Positions 43,171 to 58,100 of a DNA stretch of 64,000 nt are shown one piece after another; positions within the stretch are counted from its first letter, which is position 1; every line of letters starts with the position of its first letter. This DNA comes from Gari tellinella (lineage: Eukaryota > Mollusca > Bivalvia > Cardiida > Psammobiidae), in the NCBI GenBank assembly GCA_922989275.2, contig OV277870.1, positions 47,674,356-47,738,355 on the forward strand, read 5' to 3'. Position numbers and translations under genes: made by a program. A model generated the notes under the pieces. That model made no database searches and was not told the origin of the DNA. It worked only from the letters and a program-made list of their open reading frames with translations.

Positions 43171-46100
43171 CTAGAAATAGAAACAGATAAAAATAATAAA
43201 CTTAAAACAAGAACAATTTGTTAGAAGGAGACAAAATGTGACAATGCAACCTCATGAAAAGGATAGTGCCATACATCTGGGTCCTGTTTCATAAAACGAC
43301 AAATATTGTCGTAATTCAAATTATAAAAGTCTCACGTTTTATTTATTTCTCCATCTAATCCTGTCTTGTGACATCATCCAAAGAGATGTCACAAGACAGG
43401 ATTAGATAGAGAAATCAGAAATTAAATGTATTTTAAAGTTTTGCGTTACAACCGTTTTTGTCGTACAAAGTTTAATTAAATGGGCCCATGGCTCTTATAG
43501 TCACATCACTCTTTCCGGTGAAACTTTTCCTTATCTTATTAGACAATGTAATAATTCAGATGAAAATTATTCACATTGCGCAGAATTTTGAATATGTATA
43601 TTCAGAAAGAGAAGGTAAAATAACAAAATGCAGTTGTTTATTTCTACAAACTATTTTGACCAATATCTTGGTTAGAACTGAGAAATTCTGCAGGATTTTT
43701 AAAAAATTTTTTTTTTCTGTATTCTGTTTTTCTGTATTACAACTTTTTTGTTGAAAGTCCTTTTTCATACTCAAAATATAATTTTTTGTATCCATCTATA
43801 CTCGGTATACGTTACTCATTCTATGTATATATAAGTTTTTGTTACTATATATTGTATATACATGTATTGCATAATATTATTACTAATTCGAGGGCTTGGT
43901 GCAAAACTATAGTAACTCCCTCACAATTGTGAGGGAGTTACAATAGTTTTGCACCAAGCCCTCGAATTATGCTGTATGTTATCATTCCATTGCATGTTAG
44001 CATTTGCACTATTATTAACAATCAAACTTGTATAAAACAGGTATTCATTGAAAAGGCATGACTATCTCCAAAGAAAATTGTCCCTAACACAATTTTTTGT
44101 TGCTGACCATCTTGCAAGGAAAGGAATTAACTCTTTGCAAGCTAGCGGCGGATATACCTGCCATAAAGTGATTATCTCTGCCAATAGATTGGATCCAGAT
44201 GAGACGCTACATAATGCGGCGTCTCATCAGGATCCAAACTGTTTGCTATTCTGACACTGAATTTAAAAGAAATTTTGAAAATTCTAATTTTAGAACAATA
44301 GCAGACGACAAACTGTTGCAGACGAAAATATTACCCAGCATGCAAAGAGTTAATAAAACATTGTTAAATACCTGGAGGGATGTAAATCCTAATTTAGCTA
44401 CAACAAAAACCAACAGAATGTTCTATTGAATTGCTGCATATAATACAAGTTTGATTGTATCATGATATATAACCTAAAGTACTGCCATTGTATGAATACA
44501 GTATACTTCATACATAAAGCATTGTATATTCATCAGTGTACCATGCATGTTGAGTGCAAGCAGTTTACATAATATACAGTGGAGAATGTGTTATTCTTTC
44601 CCAATAAACGTGTTTATGCTAAAACTATTATTTGCAGTGCAAACAGTTTGAAGCCAGATCAGACGCCGGGTAACCCGGCGTCTGATCAGGCTCCAAACTG
44701 TTTGCCACCAAGATAAACATGAATTATCAGAACTGTCCAAAAGTTGTATTTTTCTACGTTTTAGTGCTTTGCGTTTGCGTACGTTTGTGTTTAAACGGGA
44801 AAGAATAACAGATTCTCCACTGTATGTAGTTGTATTATCCAGTACATGTATGTGTACATATCATTATAGAGCTGCATCATGTTAAAACAGGAGCTATTAA
44901 ATATCTAGTCTCCCTGGTTAACTATTGTAACTTTTGTTGGTCATTAGACTCACTTGTGGATCTTTATAATTTCCAAAGCATGAACCAGTCTACTTGGAAT
45001 TCTGGGTTTACTGGTCTGAATTAGAAAATAGTGCAAGTCCTGATCACAGGGCTCCTATAGGAGCCCTCTGAACTGGGAATACACTGTTTTCAAGGCTTGT
45101 TGACATTGCAAACACTGTAGATACTGACTTCTAAGGCTCCTATACAACAGACAACTGTTCAAAGACTACATTTGTTTAGATTAACCATGTCCCCCATAGC
45201 TTGTTTTCAATTGCTTGAAACAGGCTGAAGGTAAAGCAGAATGCTCCTTCAAGAGTATTCTGCTCTGCTTTCAGACACTTTAAACTACAACCTGCTAGGA
45301 TATAGAATTTATTTCTTACGGATTGTTATGGTTCATACTCATTACTGTATATAGTGAACTAATTTTTTTAGTTGAGGAATAAATTAAAGGTGTAAAAGAT
45401 ATATCTATGGATTAATGGGTGAACAGAATTTTGATAGTTGAAAGTAACTGCTGCTACATACTGCAAATTCTGATTTGTCTAGGTCTACACTGTTTGCAAT
45501 ATACAAGGCCGACTTGTCACTGTTGCCCCATGATGCAGCTCATGCATATATATAATAATTATAATACATTTTGTATATACAATATGTAGTGTTGGTTTCT
45601 TGTATGTGATGTTTACCATTTATAACGTGGTTTATACCGTACTTCATATATCCTATAGTGATCCACCTGCAATATGATCCATATTACATACAGTCAAACT
45701 TCTATATCTGGAAGTCAGTTTTGTCGAACATAACCGTATTTCAAAGTTAAAACGTGGCTAAACCATGTTTTAACTTTGAAATATGGGTATGTTCGACTTA
45801 ACCAAGCATGAAATAATGCAGTTTATATGTTGAACTATCGGATAGTTCAATTAAACAAGTTCGAAATATCGAAGTTCGACTGTAGTCTAATATAAGCAAT
45901 AGAAGTTTATTAGTAGTTTACTATTCGAAGGCTATGTAATATTGTCATCTGCCACGGTTCCAAAATTAACCCATTAACCCATAGCCAGTTTCTAGTTTTG
46001 ATGATAGGTGACCACTTAAAGCAGGTTGAAAGTAAAGCAGAATGCACCTTAGTTGCATTCTGCTTTACAATCAGCCTGCTTTAAGCTACGGCCATCTGCT

Positions 46101-49100
46101 AGAAAAGAAAATTGTTTTTAGGGAACATATCCATGACTGTAATATATAGTGGACCTAATTTCTTCAGTGAATGAATAAATTGAAGGCGTAACAAGGCGTA
46201 TTTATTGGGTTACTAAATCTGAAACATACGTGCAGGTAGCAATTGTGAAAAAGACAATATCATAGCAGGGGAAGCATTAATTATCTTTGCAATATACTAA
46301 GTATTCAGGACTTTGCGCTTCATTTTATCTATAAGTTAGCATAACTACAAACTCACTTAACAAGCACACAAAACAAAACTATGACTTTACTAAATTTGAC
46401 AAAAGTGACTTATAGTCATATCTCTGAAACTTAGCATTATGTACTTGTAATTTTTACTAAATGCCTGCCTGGTCTTGCCACAATGAAAACGCAAAAGTGA
46501 GACCAAAGTACAGTCAAACTTTGATATATTGAACTTGCTAAACCCATTACCCCATAGCCTGTTTCTGGTATTGAAAATTTGTGACCACTTAAAGCAGGTT
46601 GAAAGTAAAGCAGAATGCACCCTAAGGTGCATTCTGCTTTACTTTCAGCCTTCTTTAAGGTACCATATGCGAGAGTGTTGAAAATGGTTCTTATGGTACA
46701 TATTCTTGACCATAAAATTAATTTTAGCAGAATTATTTTCATCAGTGGAGGAATAAATTAAAGGTGTAAAAAGGCGTATTTAAGGGGTAATGGGTTAAAT
46801 GGATGTAACCCATATTTCTACAGTTCCGTTTTTATATTTTGAACTCACTTAAGTTGAACATATGAATATTTCAAAGTTAAAACATGGCTTAGCAACATTT
46901 TAACCTTTAAATATAAATATGTTCTACCCAAGTGCAATCGAGATATTGGAAGTTTGACTGAATTACCTACCAAAATGCAATGCATATAATTATCTTCATT
47001 CGGTAGTGATTCATTGTAACTAGCAAATTTGATACATTTCTGACAAGTGGTTGCACAGAAATAGCACAACATAAAACCTAAATGTTGTTCTGGGTCCAAG
47101 GTTATAAAGCGTTTGAGCTGAGTGAGCTCTCAAGCATTTGATTGGTCAGATTTGAGCCTTAAGGCTCAAATCTGACCAATCAAATGCTTGAGAACGACTT
47201 TAGCCTCAACTGAAAAGCTTTATAACCTTGGGCCCTGAGGTTGACACCACGCAGTCGTCAATGGAAAGCAATACCTCAGTGACTGATACTAGAGTTCCTA
47301 ATCCTCAATATAGCATGACAAAAATTATCCATAGAGACAAGTATGATATAAACACTGTAAAAGTTGCTTCACGTATGACAAATTGCGTCAAGTCTGGAGG
47401 TTTATGGTGGTATACTATATTTCACATCTACTATTGATATAACAAAAGTATTAAATGCAGTGAATGGGCAAGGTGAACTGCATTACCAAATGTGTAAATA
47501 TAGGGTAAAGCAGAAGCTGTCTTAGCTCCAGATAAGGAGAAAGTTTCAAATAATAACTCTTATGACTCCAACCAATCCTATTTTGTGACTACTCATTATA
47601 GAATCATTTTGAAGAGTCGATTCTAAGGAGTGAACACAATATGGAGTTTGATTGAGATAAAAAGGAAAAAAAGATTGGAAATTTAAATGTTGATATATTG
47701 ATGTTTTTTGAAAATGTATGTGCTAGTGTAGTGTAGACCAAAATCAAACAGCTTCTAAAGGGGCTGTCTGATCAGGATTTGCACTGTTTTAATATAGGAT
47801 CTGTTTGGCATGAGCCTGCAGCATTTTATTATGGAGGAAAACATTTCTTATTAGCCAATGTAATAGTCCAATGATAGATGGGCATGGTGGGCAGAGTTTC
47901 ATTATACTGTTATGAATATTCAGCTGGATAATGGTAACCTTTAACCTATTACCCCATAGCCTATTTCAAGTATTAAATATAGGTTACCCCTTAAAACAGG
48001 TTGAAAGTAAAGCAGAATGTGCCTTAAGGCACATTCTGCTTTACTTTAAGCCTGTTTTGAGCTACCACCAACTAGAATATAGAAAATATTTCTTTATTAT
48101 ACATATTCATGATAGTATAAATTGAAACTATTTTCTTCAGTGGATGAATAAATGAAATATGTAAAAAGTCGTATTTAAGGGGTTATGGGTTAACACTTAT
48201 CTGGAGCCCTATGCTATACATTAAACTGAAAGTAGAGTGATTGGTACTGATCTATCAATGACCATGTCGAGGGGTGAATACAAAACTGTTTTAAATGCCT
48301 TTAACCCTTTACTCCATAGCCTGTTTCCCGTTGTAAAGACAGGTGACTTCTTAAAGTAGGTTGAATATAAAGCAGAATGCGCCTTTAGGCACATTCTGCT
48401 TTACTTTCAGCCTGCTTTAAGCTACCATCTTCTAAGATGAATAAAAACATTTCTTACGGTAATCATGATTGCATAATTACAAACTAATAACCTTAGAGGT
48501 TGAATAAATTGAATGCGATAAAAGGGGCTTCTATGGGGGAAAGGGTTAAATTAATGTTACTTAGAATATGTTTGCTTTCAATCCTCATTGTACATGTATA
48601 CATATTTTGTTATTGTGTTTATGACATTGATTATGACTCACAACATGTACCTACTTCTATGCAAAGAAAAATTCAATAAAAGTGGTTATATAAAATGAAG
48701 AGGTCATAGATTATAATTATATATAAAGTCAGTATTAAGCAATTTAGCTATGATTTGTTAATGGTTGAGAAAAAATCAACTTCAAGTTAGAAGTTTATCA
48801 TTCCAAAATATAAAGAAGAAAATAGGCAGATATGTGAGAATAAATTCTATCAATTAGCATTTCATACATGTATACTGATTTGTCTGGGAAAAAAAATGAT
48901 CAATTGTATCGTTTTGTTTGACAAGATTTGAACAAGATATATAGCAATTGTGCAACTTGCATGTACATCAATTATTGGTAAAACAATTTGAAAAGTTAAA
49001 TTCTTCTGCGAAACATTTTTTGTGTATCATTCTAATAAGTTAATTATGTCTGCAAAAGAGCCAAGAATAAAACATAGTTTGCAAATATTAGAAACAATGA

Positions 49101-52100
49101 AACCTCTCTTATACAAGGTTTTCATCTTATTTATGTTCTATATATGGCAACTAACCTATGACCTCTGCAAAAAAACTCTAAAATTACTGCCTACAAAACT
49201 GCAGCATCGCCAGTCAAAGAACTTACTGTGAATAACTGATTCGGGTAACTGAAAATGACCAGTAAAACCAGCTATTATCAAAACTCAAATATCCAAACAA
49301 TCATAATGAACTACCGGTACATACATAAGTCTGGCAAGCCAAGTAAATTCAAATTCTCTTATAAAATAAGATTAGAGAGGACATGTTTTAGCTTTAGGAT
49401 TTGGAGTTTTAATAATTTATACAGACAAACCTTGATAATTAACTTGCCTGCATAAAATTTAACCCTTTTTCTTTAAAACAATTAGTCAAACATACCGGTA
49501 TTTAACCCATTCCCCCATAAATACGCCTTTTTACGCCTTTAAGATAATTCCACCACTGAAGTAACTATTTCAAGTTTATAAAGTCATGAATGTGAACCAT
49601 AAGAAATGTTTTCTATTTCTTAGCAGATGGTTGCTTAAAGCAGGCTAAAAGTAAAGCAGAATGTGCCTTAGGGCACATTCTGCTTTACTTTCAACCTGCT
49701 TTAAGTGATCACCTGTTTTCAAAACTAGAAACAAGCTATGGGGTAATGGGTTAAAGTTAAAACATGACTGAGCCAGTCATTTTGAATTTGAAACATAGGC
49801 GTATTTATTTGACTGAAACAAGCAGGAGTTATCGAGGTTTGACAATATATATTAATATGTTACCAAAGCAAACAGAGAAAAGCTGCATACCAAAATGGCT
49901 ATAACCAGTATAATTGTGTATTTATAACCAAAATACCAAAATATTTACAATCAAAATTAGTAGGAGAGTATGTTAAGGTTTTATCTGGAAATAGATTCTA
50001 CATAACAGCACATAAGTCTGATATTTTATTCTATTACGAAATGGTGAGTCAGTGACAAAGGCATTTTTATGGAGGAAAAGGTTAATAAGATTTTAACTGT
50101 GCATATATGCTCTTCTTTAACTTTTTCCATCACAAAAATGCCTTTACATACTGTAAGGATAAAGAGTCATGGAAAATATTCACCATATCCCTATAGGAGA
50201 TTTCTGCTTTAATAGCAGCCTGCTTTAAATAACATGTCTTTATAAATATTTTAATTAAGGAAAAAGGTTTATTAAACAGAGATTCAGATACAACTAGTTT
50301 CCATGAATTCTCAAATATTATTTCTAACCATAAATGCCATTTTTTCAGAAAAGCATATTTTACATGATACTAGGAAGTGATGTTTTAATCAGCAGTGATG
50401 TTAACTCAGCAGGAAGTGATGCAATCTACAAACTACATGGAATATTACATCACCCAAATACAAAGGAGTTTTTAAAACACCAGGTCAGTGACGATCTTTA
50501 GTTATGTTATTTCATCCCCAGTGACTAGGAAAGGAGGAGCAGGGCTGCCATTTCTCCATAATTTCCAAAATCTTCAGATTTTTCTTAATTTCTCTGAACT
50601 TTTTTTTCCGAAATCCTCGGATTTCTGCTCTTACATTCAAAATTTGGAATTTGATGCATTTTTTTTACTTATGAAGACTGATATGGGTGTCAAACAATTT
50701 TAGATGCAGATCAGACGCTGCGTTAAGCAGCGTCTGATCTGGATTTAAACTGTTTGCATAATTATGTTAGTGTCACAATATAGAGTCTGGCAGCAAAAGG
50801 GTTAAAGGTATTTTTTCTAACATCGCGCTTGAAAATTTGGAAATCTTAGGATTTTTCAGAGCAAGTTATGGTAGCCCTGGAGGAGATGGAGGAGGAGTAT
50901 AGATGGTAATGGACGTCACAATGTCTTACCTAGATAATGACTGACCACTGAAATGGCACGGTGATGGTTGCCGTTAGTGATTATAAACACGTACCATTGT
51001 TAATGGCAAGCATTGTTAATGGCATAACAATAAATTTTCAACAAATAGTTAAGTTTGTGATTTGAATTTCAACTGTGTCAAGTGGCCATTCATTGAAAAA
51101 AGTGTTGAGCTCTGAGACTATTAGCATAGGTGGTAACTTATGCATGTCAAAAGTAAAGCAAAAAGCTCATATAAGAGCTTTCTGCTTCACTATTGTCTTG
51201 CATTAAACTGCAATCTGCGCTGATAGAGAGGCTGCATGCTTCCCCCAACTCTATAATTTACACTTTTACTGATTTGCCACATTTAAAATTTTGCTTAAGT
51301 TATTCCAACTTACAGACTGAAGATCACCCTTTTCCGTGTTATCTCAGCATTTTCCGTGTTTAACGGAATATATACCAAACACTCCCATATAAAACCTGGA
51401 GGATAATGTTAGAAATTATCCGAACGTAGTCCGAAATGTTGCAAATCTCGTCTTGTAAATATGTGCATGGCTTTCCCTGCACGGGTTCGAACCCGTCGGA
51501 GCTCAATATATTTTTCTTTGAAATATATATCTTTTTTAAACAAAACCTTTTCCTAAATCAATGATTAGATGTTTATAAATACGCCTGACATTAACTTACA
51601 AAATTATTTAGTTATAAGCCAAATTTATTGTTCAGTCTTTATAAAGTATTCAAGTTTTCCAACACTTTATCGAAGACAAACTTAATTTTTTCCAGTTAGG
51701 TATGGCCAAATGTCTTCATATTTTGGATTTAGATTGCGTAAGTATTGTATAAAAAATAAGCAAATGGTATGCTTTGCCACAGTTTTCATTTTTGTACAAA
51801 CATACAACCCTTTAAGTCATATAATGTAAACTCGTATGAAAAATATTGCATATTTTTAAGAGGACGGTTAAGATTTTTTAATTTTTCACATCATATGATG
51901 CAAACATTGGGACAATAACTTTTATTTTGTGATGTTTACGTCTTCTGGCATAGGCATGACATAAAAATATCAGTATTTTAGGTAAGAATAGGTAAAAATC
52001 ACCGTTTAGGAATATTTGTCTTTTAATTTTCTCGCATATTTTCCTACCTGTAAGGCTATAATATACAATATTTCAAATATTTTCGAGAAGAGATGGCGAA

Positions 52101-55100
52101 AAGCCTTCATATTTCACACAAGACACGGGAATTACATGTAGTATCCATTTATAATATCAATTTTACATTACAATTACCCTACCTTCAGTGTTGGAATACC
52201 TTAATAAGTCAATATGAATTGATACTGTAAAGCATTATTAATTGTAGTTTTAAACTAAAATTTGCCTGTGAATTGGAACTCTTGTTCAGAAAACATTTCA
52301 AAACAATTAAAACAATTGTTTTTCAGTAAAGCTGTTATGCAGTAGGATGAAATATCCTATGATAAAAACTAGTCACTCTGAATTTTGAGCTACAGAACAA
52401 CATTAAATTACATATTATTATGATTAGAAACAATCATGCAACCCTCAAGTGTGTTTATTTTTGAACACTTGTATCATTCAAGTAAACAAATTATTTGCAC
52501 TGTTTTCTTTTCCTATGTTCTGTAACCCATTACCCAATAATATGCCTTTTTACACCTTACAGGTACATTTATTCCTACACTAAAGAAAATAGTCCCACTT
52601 TTATAGTCATCATATCATGGTTTACATGTTAAGAAATAATTTCTATATTCCAGCAACTAGCTCAAAGCTGGTTGAAAGTAAAGCAGAATGTGCTTTAGGC
52701 ACATTCTGCTTTACTTTCAACCTGCTTTGAGCTAGCACATGTCTTCAAAACTAGAAATCGGCTAAGGGGTAATGGGTTAAAAGATTCCTAGATGAGTGAG
52801 TTAAAGCTAAAAGGGATGTGTGTGTATATGTTTGCATGCATGTATTTTATCTAGTTCTTTTTATTTTAAAAGCGCAAGACAAAACAAGATTTTCTAAAAA
52901 TTAGGAGACCCAAGAGATTAATACACACAACATAGTGACATACTCAGCATGTCGGCCCGCTTACCTCTCTTTCTTTCCCTAATTTCTGCTCTTTTAAAAG
53001 TTTATCCAGCCCATGTTTTTGTTGGGTTATAGAATCTATCCGTTCCTGCAAACGGAAATTCTCTTCTTCCAAAAATTTCGTCCGGACTTGTAGAATTGAG
53101 ACATTGCGTGACTTTTCCCTCCCCTCCTCCTCGATTTCGTTCAACCTGTAAAAAATGCGGAACGCTGAAAGATAAGAGACATAACAGGGTGTAAACACAG
53201 ACAAGTTAGTGGTTAGCATTGGTTTACACGGGTAAAACATGCAAAATTAAAACGGATCAGTTAAACACTATCCTTATAACTCTTTCCTCCACAGAACTGT
53301 TTTAGGATGCCGTTAACCTAATTTTCCCATTAAATGTTTAAAAAAAATTGACAAGTGAAGCTTTCTGCTTTACTTTCACCCTGCTATAAGCATACCCTTT
53401 TCAAGATGCTGGAATAAAATCCTTTGGCACTTTTAAACAGGATAGTAAATATATGCAGCGCTGACCAGAGAAGGTTCCGAATATTTCAAAAACTAAAATT
53501 TTCATTTCTGCATTAAACCCTTTGATGTCACTACTCATTAGAATCATCTCTTGAGACAATTCAAAATATGCCATAGGGTTTGCATGGTGCAGACATAAGG
53601 AGACATAACTTAGGAGAAATATTTTCTCCTAAGTTTACTTTCTCTTATCTGGAGCCCTAGCTAGCTGCATTATGGCAGAAACATGAACAAGTATTTCTAT
53701 GAGGAATAGGTAAAAGGGGGAATGGTTAGCTACCCATCCACATCAGTGCCATAGGATGTTCCTACCATAAGAATTGCACTCAAATGAAGATTCATTCAAG
53801 GTGTTAGATACTGGTGTCAGCTTAAAGCAAGATGAAAGTAAAGCAGAAATCTCTTACTCTTCTTATATCTTGCTTTCAAAAGCAAATTACTTTACGTACA
53901 GAAGCAATATAGCTGGAAACAGCTGGTTTTAGCACTAATGGCTATGAAGAAAAGAGTTATAAACTTCTAACAAAGCCATTAACTCTGCCTAAACTCTTTA
54001 GCATAGGCAATAACCTATAGTTAAATCTGTATTAATGCATTCAACCCTTGCCATGGGGATGTAAATTAATCTTGTGCAGGAATTGCTATATGTAAAGAAA
54101 TTGTTATGCTTTCTGTGTCTTTATTTACATATGGTATGTATCACGGTAATATGTTTAGGATATTTAAGCATGCTACAAAAATATAAAAATTAGGAATATA
54201 TGAGTATTGTAAATAACTATGATATATACTGGTATATTGTTGTTTTTTTATAAAAATAGGATTATTCTCTTTTCCAGTCATCCGGGTATTTAATGTCATA
54301 CGCATACTCTCGGACCTTCATTCGGATGGCGTCGGTCTTACTCGGAGAAAAAAATAATTCTAATTTTCGGTAAAATAGCGCTTTTGCAACATATGTTAGA
54401 CCTTCGTAGTATTCATAGGACCTAATCAGATAATAATGCGTCAAAAAGAATGAAATTAAACGCCCTGCTGCACAAACTTATGTAGATTTCGGGTTTGTTG
54501 TCCCCGAGTGCGCGTGCTCGTTAGGTGTAAACTAAGGGGGTATGACGTCACACTGGAAAAGAGAATAACAAAACAATATTGGGATAATGTAAGTATGGTG
54601 TTGACTTAAGACAGGTGACAGTCTTTAACTCACTACCCCATAGCCAGTTTCTTTTATTGAAAACAGCTGTCCACTTAAAGCGGGCTGAAAGTAAAGCAGA
54701 ATGCACCTTAAGGTGCATTCTGCTTTACTTTCACTCTGATTAAAGCTATCAATGGCTAGAATATAGAAAATACTTCTTATGACACATATTCAGGATTGTA
54801 TAAATTGGAATTACAATGTACTTTCTTCATTGTATGGATAAATCAAAGATGTGATGTGTATCTATGGAGTAAAGGATTAAGACACTGGTGACAGCCTAGT
54901 GTGTAAAAATAAACAAAGAAAGCTTCAAAATGTATTTTTCTGCAATAATGTGTCCTGCATCAGGCAACAAATTGTGTTCATTTTTCACTGAATTATTGTA
55001 GACCTGGATAGATCATGACTCATTGAATATCAGAGGGCTCCAAAACTTGAGTCCACAGATCTGGTATGCATGGTTTGTTTTAATTTATTTCAGAAACATT

Positions 55101-58100
55101 TTCTAAAAATAGCCATTTAAAATCAAGATAAGCAGGTCATTTTTAAAATATGGAAAGTGTATGAAAAATAAAATAACTAAAAATATTGTAATGCAAAATT
55201 ATTAGGGTTGCATACTGCTAACATTATACAAGATGCAATTAGGACAAGAGGGCCATGGCCCTTAATGCGCTCACCTGAGGTCATTGTGCCTTAGCATAAT
55301 AGGCAAGACAACATTTTAATATAGCTTTAAATGGAATTATCTTCCAGACAAAAAAAAAAATGACAAATTGGAATAACTTAAAAAAATATTGTTGGCAGAG
55401 TTATGGCCCTTATCCATGACACTTCTTCTTATCAAGCTACATGTATTTCCATATGATTATTTATTGCGCACTCTGCTTTACTTTCAACCTGCTTTAAGTT
55501 ATCATCTACTAAGATATAGATACTATTTCTTATATCTTACATGTTTATGACTGTATAAAGTGGAATTATTTTCTTTAGAGGAGGAATAAATTAAAGGCGT
55601 AAAAAGGCATATGTATGGGGTAATGGGTTAACATCAGTAGAACTGGAGTTATCTCAAAGACAAGAAAATATGACACTGGGAAACATCTCAAAAATGACAT
55701 TGACCTTTGTAGGACATGACCCAAGTTATAAAGTTTCTAACTTTAACAAAGTTATGGCTAAGATTAAAGTTGTGGACTGACAGACAAACAAATGGACAAA
55801 CAGACAAAAAAGCAGACAGACAAAAACAATATGCCCCCAACTGCAGGGCATAAAAATATAGCAGACAACACCATATGCTGTGAACCTCATCAGCTGACCA
55901 GCTGACCTGAGTTCAGTTATGTAACTCTGCCAGTAGGAAATTTGGCTAGGGTCTAACTCTTATAATGCTGAATTGCTGTCTGCTATACATATTTTGAATG
56001 TGAATTATGACCTAGATATTTAACCGACCAGAACCATTTGAACAAACTAGGTAAAGGACATTTAGAAGTGTCACCATGCCAAATATCAAAGCTCTGGCCA
56101 TATTAGTTTCAGTGGAGAAGACGTTTGAAATTTTCACTATATAACTCTATGTAAAACTGTGACCCCCGGGGCGGGGCCAATTTTGACCCCAGGGGCATAA
56201 TTTGAACAAACTTGATAGAGGACCTGTAGATAATGTTATGTGCCAAATATCTAAGCTCTGGCCCTTGTAGTTTCAGACAAGAAGATTTTTTAAGATTTCC
56301 TTATTTTTTCACTTTGGTTGCCATAGCAACCAGAGTTCTATATTGTTTTCAATTCTTTGAACAAATTTGAAAGAGCTTGACCCAAGGAACATTCCTGTAA
56401 AGTTTGGTTGAAATCTGTTCAGCCGTTTAGGAGAAGATGTCATTTGAAGCAATTGTTAACGACGACGCACGACGGACGACGACAGACGACGGACACAGGG
56501 CCATCCCAATAGCTCACCTTGAGCCTTTGGCTCAGGTGAGCTAAAAAAGGGCAATGTATACGGGCAGCACTTAAGGTAAAGAAATGAATAAAGGGTAAAA
56601 TCTTTGCAAAAACTCTAAATGATAGCTGTGATTAAAGCAAGCTCTGTGCTGGCCATGAATTCATATAATACACTTTCAAAGGGCTGAGACTTTACTATAT
56701 AATCTGTAACCCTTGCTAAATGAGTTTGAGGATATGTCAGAATGGCATGGCAGACAAACCAATACACTATTAACCCATTGACCCATAAATACACCTTTTA
56801 ACGCCTATCATTTATTCCTTCACTGAAGAAAATAGTTCACTTTTATACAGTCATGAATACGTATCCAAAAGAAATATTTTCTATATCCTAGCAGATGATA
56901 GCTTACAGCAGGCTGAAAGTAAAGCAGAATGTGCCTTAAGGCACATTCTGCTTTACTTTCAACCTGCTTTAAGTGATCATCTTTTTTTTTAAACTAAAAA
57001 CAGGCTATGTCCGGGTAATGGGTTAACTTGGCCTGATCAAGTTAATATGGTTATTACAACAAACTCAACAGAGTAGGTAGGTTTCTGAAACACTAGATAA
57101 GCTTGCAAGTTTCTGAAACACTAGATAAGCTTGCAAGTTTCTGAAACACTAGATGAGCTTGCAGTGGTAAAACAAACAATTTTTTATCTGTAGCAGAAAT
57201 CTATGGCCAAATATATGGACATTGTTTTTTTACAGCCAAGCCTGTTCTTCAAGCCACCATTTAATAAAGACGTAAGGAGATAGTTATAAAGAACTGAAAG
57301 AAATGCAACAAGTTCCACAGGGAATTATTCTACATTTCTCTAGCCCTGAATCTGCAAAATGTTCATAAATTTTCACTATAAATTTTATGAAGACCCCTAT
57401 AAATAGTCATAAATAGACTAGCCTTAATTGGAAACTGTAAAGTACATGTAAACATCAAACATAAAGCTACAAAAGAAGATTTCTGTTTTACATTCACCTT
57501 GCTTTAAGCAGCCAGCTGCCTTAAAAACATGATAACTACCACAATGTTGTGGTCATAGTAGAGAAGTTTTACTTTAGTGTTTTATGGGTCTTCTTTTGTA
57601 CGGTTGCTCAACATACTTGTCTGTAGGTCTATTATTCTAGCTCCTTGAGGAGACACAAGCTGGGGTTGGGATGGATTTTATTATGAAAGATGTCAGCCTA
57701 AATCATAATGAATGGGTGGAAGCAGTTCATTGACTATAATATAATGCAATACAAGCTCTTATTCAAGGTACTTAACAATCATACTGTAAAACATATGTAC
57801 AGCAGCCCCTCCAAAGACAATTATTTAATTTTTATTTACAGTAAAAGCTCTCTTTAATGGCTGCTAAATTGGTTTAACTAGTAGGTGTTTAGGAAAGGGA
57901 ACTGCTTAACTCTTTCCTCCCTGAAACTGTAAACCGACAATTCCAGCTTCTATTTTAGTCAAGTTCATTTCTGACTTTTAAAGATTGTTTTTGTCAATGT
58001 TTGGCTTTATGACAAACAGTGAAGACCCTGATCAGAGGGCTCCTTTCGGAGCCCTCTGATCTGGGTATTCACTGTTTGCACAGGACAAGTGTACTATTCA

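Noticed and set aside
51415..51520. Possible tRNA or tRNA-derived SINE (GGGTTCGAACCCG)
   Set aside because: Matches a Pol III B-box, but the T-loop spacing is wrong (the palindrome leaves a 6- or 8-nt loop), and no acceptor stem, anticodon arm or A-box is found.
54262..54444. 60-codon minus-strand ORF rich in Tyr and charged residues
   Set aside because: It ends inside the terminal repeat of a 309-bp MITE-like element and has no splice links; probably chance.
8551..58080. Strong GC-rich hairpins resembling bacterial terminators or CRISPR repeats
   Set aside because: The host is a eukaryote with introns; hairpins sit in the middle of MITEs, without T-tracts or regular spacers.
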